Origin: Rhynchopus euleeides
Lineage: Eukaryota; Euglenozoa; Diplonemea; Diplonemida; Diplonemidae
Length of the DNA: 64,000 nucleotides
Direction: 5' to 3'
Assembly (NCBI GenBank): GCA_963210315.1
Contig: OY723298.1
Coordinates: 558,001-622,000 of the forward strand
Position numbers and translations under genes: made by a program. Shown here one piece after another: positions 61,180 through 64,000 of this stretch. Position 1 is the stretch's first letter, and every line of letters starts with the position of its first letter. A model generated the notes under the pieces. That model searched no databases and was not told the origin of the DNA. It worked only from the letters and a program-made list of their open reading frames with translations.

Positions 61180-61647
61180 TTACTTGGAGGCCTCCTTCAT
61201 GGACATCACCATCTCCTCACCCATGGCGGCAACGACGGTCACGATCAGGTCCTTGCCGGCCTCGAAGTCGGCCTTCATCCTCTTGCACAGGTCGTCGTCG
61301 TTGGGCAGGTTCAGGTCGTCCTTCGTCTCGTTGCTGTCGTCCAGCAGGGACAGGGTGTCGTCCTCACCGATGTCCAGCAGGGAGTACTCCTGGCGACCAA
61401 CGTTGGGTGCGAACATGTTGTGCGACGTGGGGCAGATCTCCTCCAGCTTCTTGTTGGTGAAGATGTCCGTGGCGACAATGTGCGCCTTGGCGTGACCGTG
61501 CTTACCCGTCTTCGAGGTCGTGTACTCGATGATCTTGCACGGACGGTCCTTGATCACGCAGAACATCCCCTTCTTCAGCGCACCGGCCTGGATCGGGTAC
61601 GTCTGCGACGAACCCGCCTCCGTGGTGTGGAACTCCGTGTCAGACAT
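61180..61647 (-). CDS. eIF5A: Translation factor eIF5A, copy 4
   Basis: 155 residues, Thr60, intact hypusine loop SKTGKHGHAK. It is the most upstream copy in transcription direction. Its 5' flank (CATACCCGTCCACAGACTTC before the ATG) differs from copies 2 and 3, while the coding region is nearly identical at the DNA level, which points to homogenisation of the coding part. Confidence 0.95.
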   Translation of the reverse strand: MSDTEFHTTEAGSSQTYPIQAGALKKGMFCVIKDRPCKIIEYTTSKTGKHGHAKAHIVATDIFTNKKLEEICPTSHNMFAPNVGRQEYSLLDIGEDDTLSLLDDSNETKDDLNLPNDDDLCKRMKADFEAGKDLIVTVVAAMGEEMVMSMKEASK

Positions 61648-63210
61648 GATGAAGTCTGTGGACGGGTATGATCACTCTGCCATGGGGTGGTATGTGAGAA
61701 GCAAGAAACAGAGCCAACACCGGACCAACACCATGAACAGCACCGTCAACCAGCGGGGCGTGACACGGGGGGCTTTCCTGACTTCTTTAATGGTTTTTTT
61801 TGCGCGTGTGTCTGTGTGCGAGTCCGGGAAGAACCATGCATAACCACCCCCACCCCACCCCCCGCCGTATTATTGCATTGCAGCCCTCGCAGGCCTTTTT
61901 TTGTGACGGGATTGTCCTCACCACACCACACACACAAGCACACTGCTGCTGTGTGGACGACATCATCTGGCTACACCTTCTTCCCTTTCTTTTGCTCAGC
62001 CCCAGCTCCCAGCCCCACCTCCCCCCCCCCCCCCCACCCCCCACCCTCCGGAAAACCACACGCAGCACCAGGGCATATCGAACAGCGGCAACGTGCCCCA
62101 CATCGCCCAAGGTTCATCCTGGTCCTCGCCCTGCCTGGCCAACGTTTCCTTACTGTGGCTACCCATAAGGGACGCCCCGCATCAAGGGGGCCGCTTGTAA
62201 AGACAAGAAAACGGTGGAAACCCCTTTGTGAGGGGGGGGAGGGGGGAGGGGGGGGGATTGGCCAAAAAATCAACCTAAAAAAAGACTTCGGTCCTCCACA
62301 CATTCACACACGCACTGTTCTCCTCCCCGCCCTCCGATCCCCCGAAGAACAGGGTGCGGCAAACCAGCCCAGCATCGCGCACTTTGCTTTTTTTGTTGTT
62401 GTCGGAAATTAAAAGAAAGCTCCCCGGATGGACGGAGGGGGGGGGGGGGTGAGGGGGGGGGAGAGGGGCGGCGGGGGGGGGGGGGGGGGGTTACGGCTGT
62501 CGAAAGTGGAGGGTAAGGCAAGTCTCCCTCCACCCTATAGCAAAAAATGTGGTCCCTTTTCGTTTTCTCCTCTTGTCACAACTCCGAGGCGGGGACGAAT
62601 GAGCTGTGGAGGAGAGCAATACATTCATGTGGGCGATACACCGTCTATGCTGAACGCCCCCCCTCCACCCTGCGTCAGGGAGGGAGGTGAGGGCGGTCGA
62701 CCGGTTGGATCGACAACTGACCAGCGCGTCGTGCGTGTGTCTCTGGGGGTTTGAGACCGGGATACGCTGAACAGCTGGCAGCCAAGGAGGGTCATGGAGG
62801 CGGACTCCCCCTCCCCCCCCCCCAACCCCGATCCCGCTCTTGATGTGGTACAGCTCACACCTCACCTCACACCACCCCGCCACCCTCACTGCTCCCCCCC
62901 CCCCCCAAACCCCATCCGTTCCGAGGGAGGGGGGAAAAAAGCTTGCGGAAAACAAAAAAACTTGTAATTATTTTAGTGTACTCTCCCGCCGCAAGAAGGC
63001 GGACAAACCGAGACTCAAACTGACCACCACCTTCTATGGGCACGCCTGCGTCAGGGGGGGGGGGGGGGAAGGGCTGGGTCCAGCCCCAAATAAATAAAAC
63101 AGCGATGCAAAAAAAGAGGGGGGGGGGGGTGGGGGGGGGAGGTGAAAGAGACAGGTGTGAGTGTGAGTGTGTGAATGGCATCGGGATCCTTCCGAGGTTG
63201 CGTTGCAAAA
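61648..63210. other. Intergenic, homopolymer-rich, no gene seen
   Basis: Long poly-C and poly-G tracts (62015-62040, 62225-62255, 62435-62490, 63050-63070) split the region. ORFs here owe their length to those tracts. Confidence 0.45.
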
Positions 63211-63380
63211 AATCGCACTCCGGTGGTGTTGCTTACAATACGTGAGAATGCACAACCTGCCCAGTAACTGTCATGAACAGATCTGGATCATGCCTTCTCT
63301 CTGAGCACACACACCTTCTGTCAGTAATGTACTCCATCTTAAGCTCCAGTTGTACGATTTCCTCGCTCGTTACTACTAAA
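63211..63380 (+). repeat. Dispersed ~215-bp repeat, copy E (diverged)
   Basis: Keeps ATCGCACTCCGG, CTGCCCAGTAACTGTCATGA, a CTGTCAGTAATG segment and the tail GTACGATTTCCTCGCTCGTTAC. More diverged than copies A to D. Confidence 0.5.
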
Positions 63381-64000
63381 AAAAAGGGTGCGGGAGAAGA
63401 AACGTGGGGTGGAAGGTGGGGTCTGTGTGAATGGTGGACAACGGGCGAAAATTAAAAAAAAATACCCACAACTTTTGAAGCCGCTTATCCGAGCCAACGG
63501 AAACGCGGGGAGAGAGAGAGAGAGAGCCAGACAAGGGGAAAAAAAAAGAAGCGGTGTCTCTGAAAATCCTGGAGGAACTTCGGAAACCGACCCACCCACC
63601 CCCCCCCCCAAGAGGCCACCAAGAGTGTGTACTTTTGTTTTTTTTCAATTGTTTTGACAACGTGTTGCAGCATGACCAATACTAACAGCACGTCGACCAC
63701 TTTTTATGTGATCTCATTCGAACCTACTATTTTTTGTGCCAAATTTCCAAGGAGAGAAGACGACTTGTTTCTGATTTCAGTGGCAGCTGCCCAGGGCACT
63801 TGGTGTAGACGGCGTGTGGTGACCGAAGAATCAGGAAGCATATCCCTTCAGCCTCGATTTCCGAAGGATTCGCCATGCTCACAGAAGGGGGAGGAGAGCG
63901 ACCGTCCCACCCCCACCCCACCCTTCTTTGCCCCAATTTGCGAGGAGAGGAATCTCTCGACCACACAAGCCGGCCACATCCTAGCTGCTGGCCTCTTGGC
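63381..64000. other. Right edge, no gene seen
   Basis: Poly-A, (GA)n near 63512-63524 and poly-C tracts. A minus-strand ORF at 63727-63966 has no recognised features; it could be the start of something outside the window, but nothing supports that. Confidence 0.35.

Noticed and set aside
63727..63966. 79-codon ORF at the right edge
   Set aside because: No recognisable domain, and too short for support without the adjoining sequence.

Overview
This window is nuclear DNA from a flagellated single-celled eukaryote. It is GC-rich, has ciliary genes (an axonemal dynein heavy chain, a kinesin, the BBSome subunit BBIP1), spliceosomal GT-AG introns and many DNA transposons. Every host gene I can support (14 or 15) is on the minus strand; the only plus-strand ORFs worth listing sit inside transposons. 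Most start codons have a pyrimidine-rich stretch and an AG shortly upstream. One-way gene order, possible trans-splice acceptors, few introns and head-to-tail gene duplications together suggest a euglenozoan, perhaps a diplonemid. That placement is inference: no spliced-leader or rRNA gene is present to test it.

Layout from left to right. 1-740 is the 5' part of a membrane-anchored Gln/His-rich protein that runs off the left edge. 2.8-5.75 kb holds two minisatellite arrays, both with a 31-bp unit. 7.7-9.9 kb is gene-poor with copies of a dispersed ~215-bp repeat. 9919-15492 is a 5.6-kb DNA transposon with 42-bp perfect inverted ends and a hAT-like transposase; its right arm holds a MITE, which itself holds a third element. 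16.3-16.8 kb is a zinc-finger ORF. 17.8-22.4 kb holds a secreted FAD-linked sugar-lactone oxidase-like protein, a SnoaL/NTF2-like protein and BBIP1. 22.5-26.5 kb is a tandem duplication of a His-rich single-pass membrane protein. 27.2-39.7 kb is one uninterrupted dynein heavy chain gene. 40.5-41.7 kb carries small MITEs. 42.5-45.5 kb is a three-exon kinesin with a C-terminal PH-like region. 47.4-48.1 kb is an F-box-like gene, and 48.9-50.8 kb a three-exon KH/AGRG-repeat RNA-binding protein. A 2.4-kb transposon (50807-53199) lies 35 bases in front of that gene and carries a histone-H2B-like ORF and a broken 378-codon ORF. 53.3-54.5 kb is a long fold-back structure. 56.0-61.7 kb has four tandem eIF5A genes, with a nested transposon pair in the spacer between copies 2 and 3. 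The rest is low-complexity intergenic DNA.

The host genes do not form a single pathway. Three (dynein, kinesin, BBIP1) fit a cilium and several others are housekeeping genes. The most unusual material is the transposon set: at least three families with 2-bp (TA or CA) or 6-bp target duplications, nested in one another, rich in self-complementary subterminal repeats, and in one case carrying what looks like a captured histone gene.
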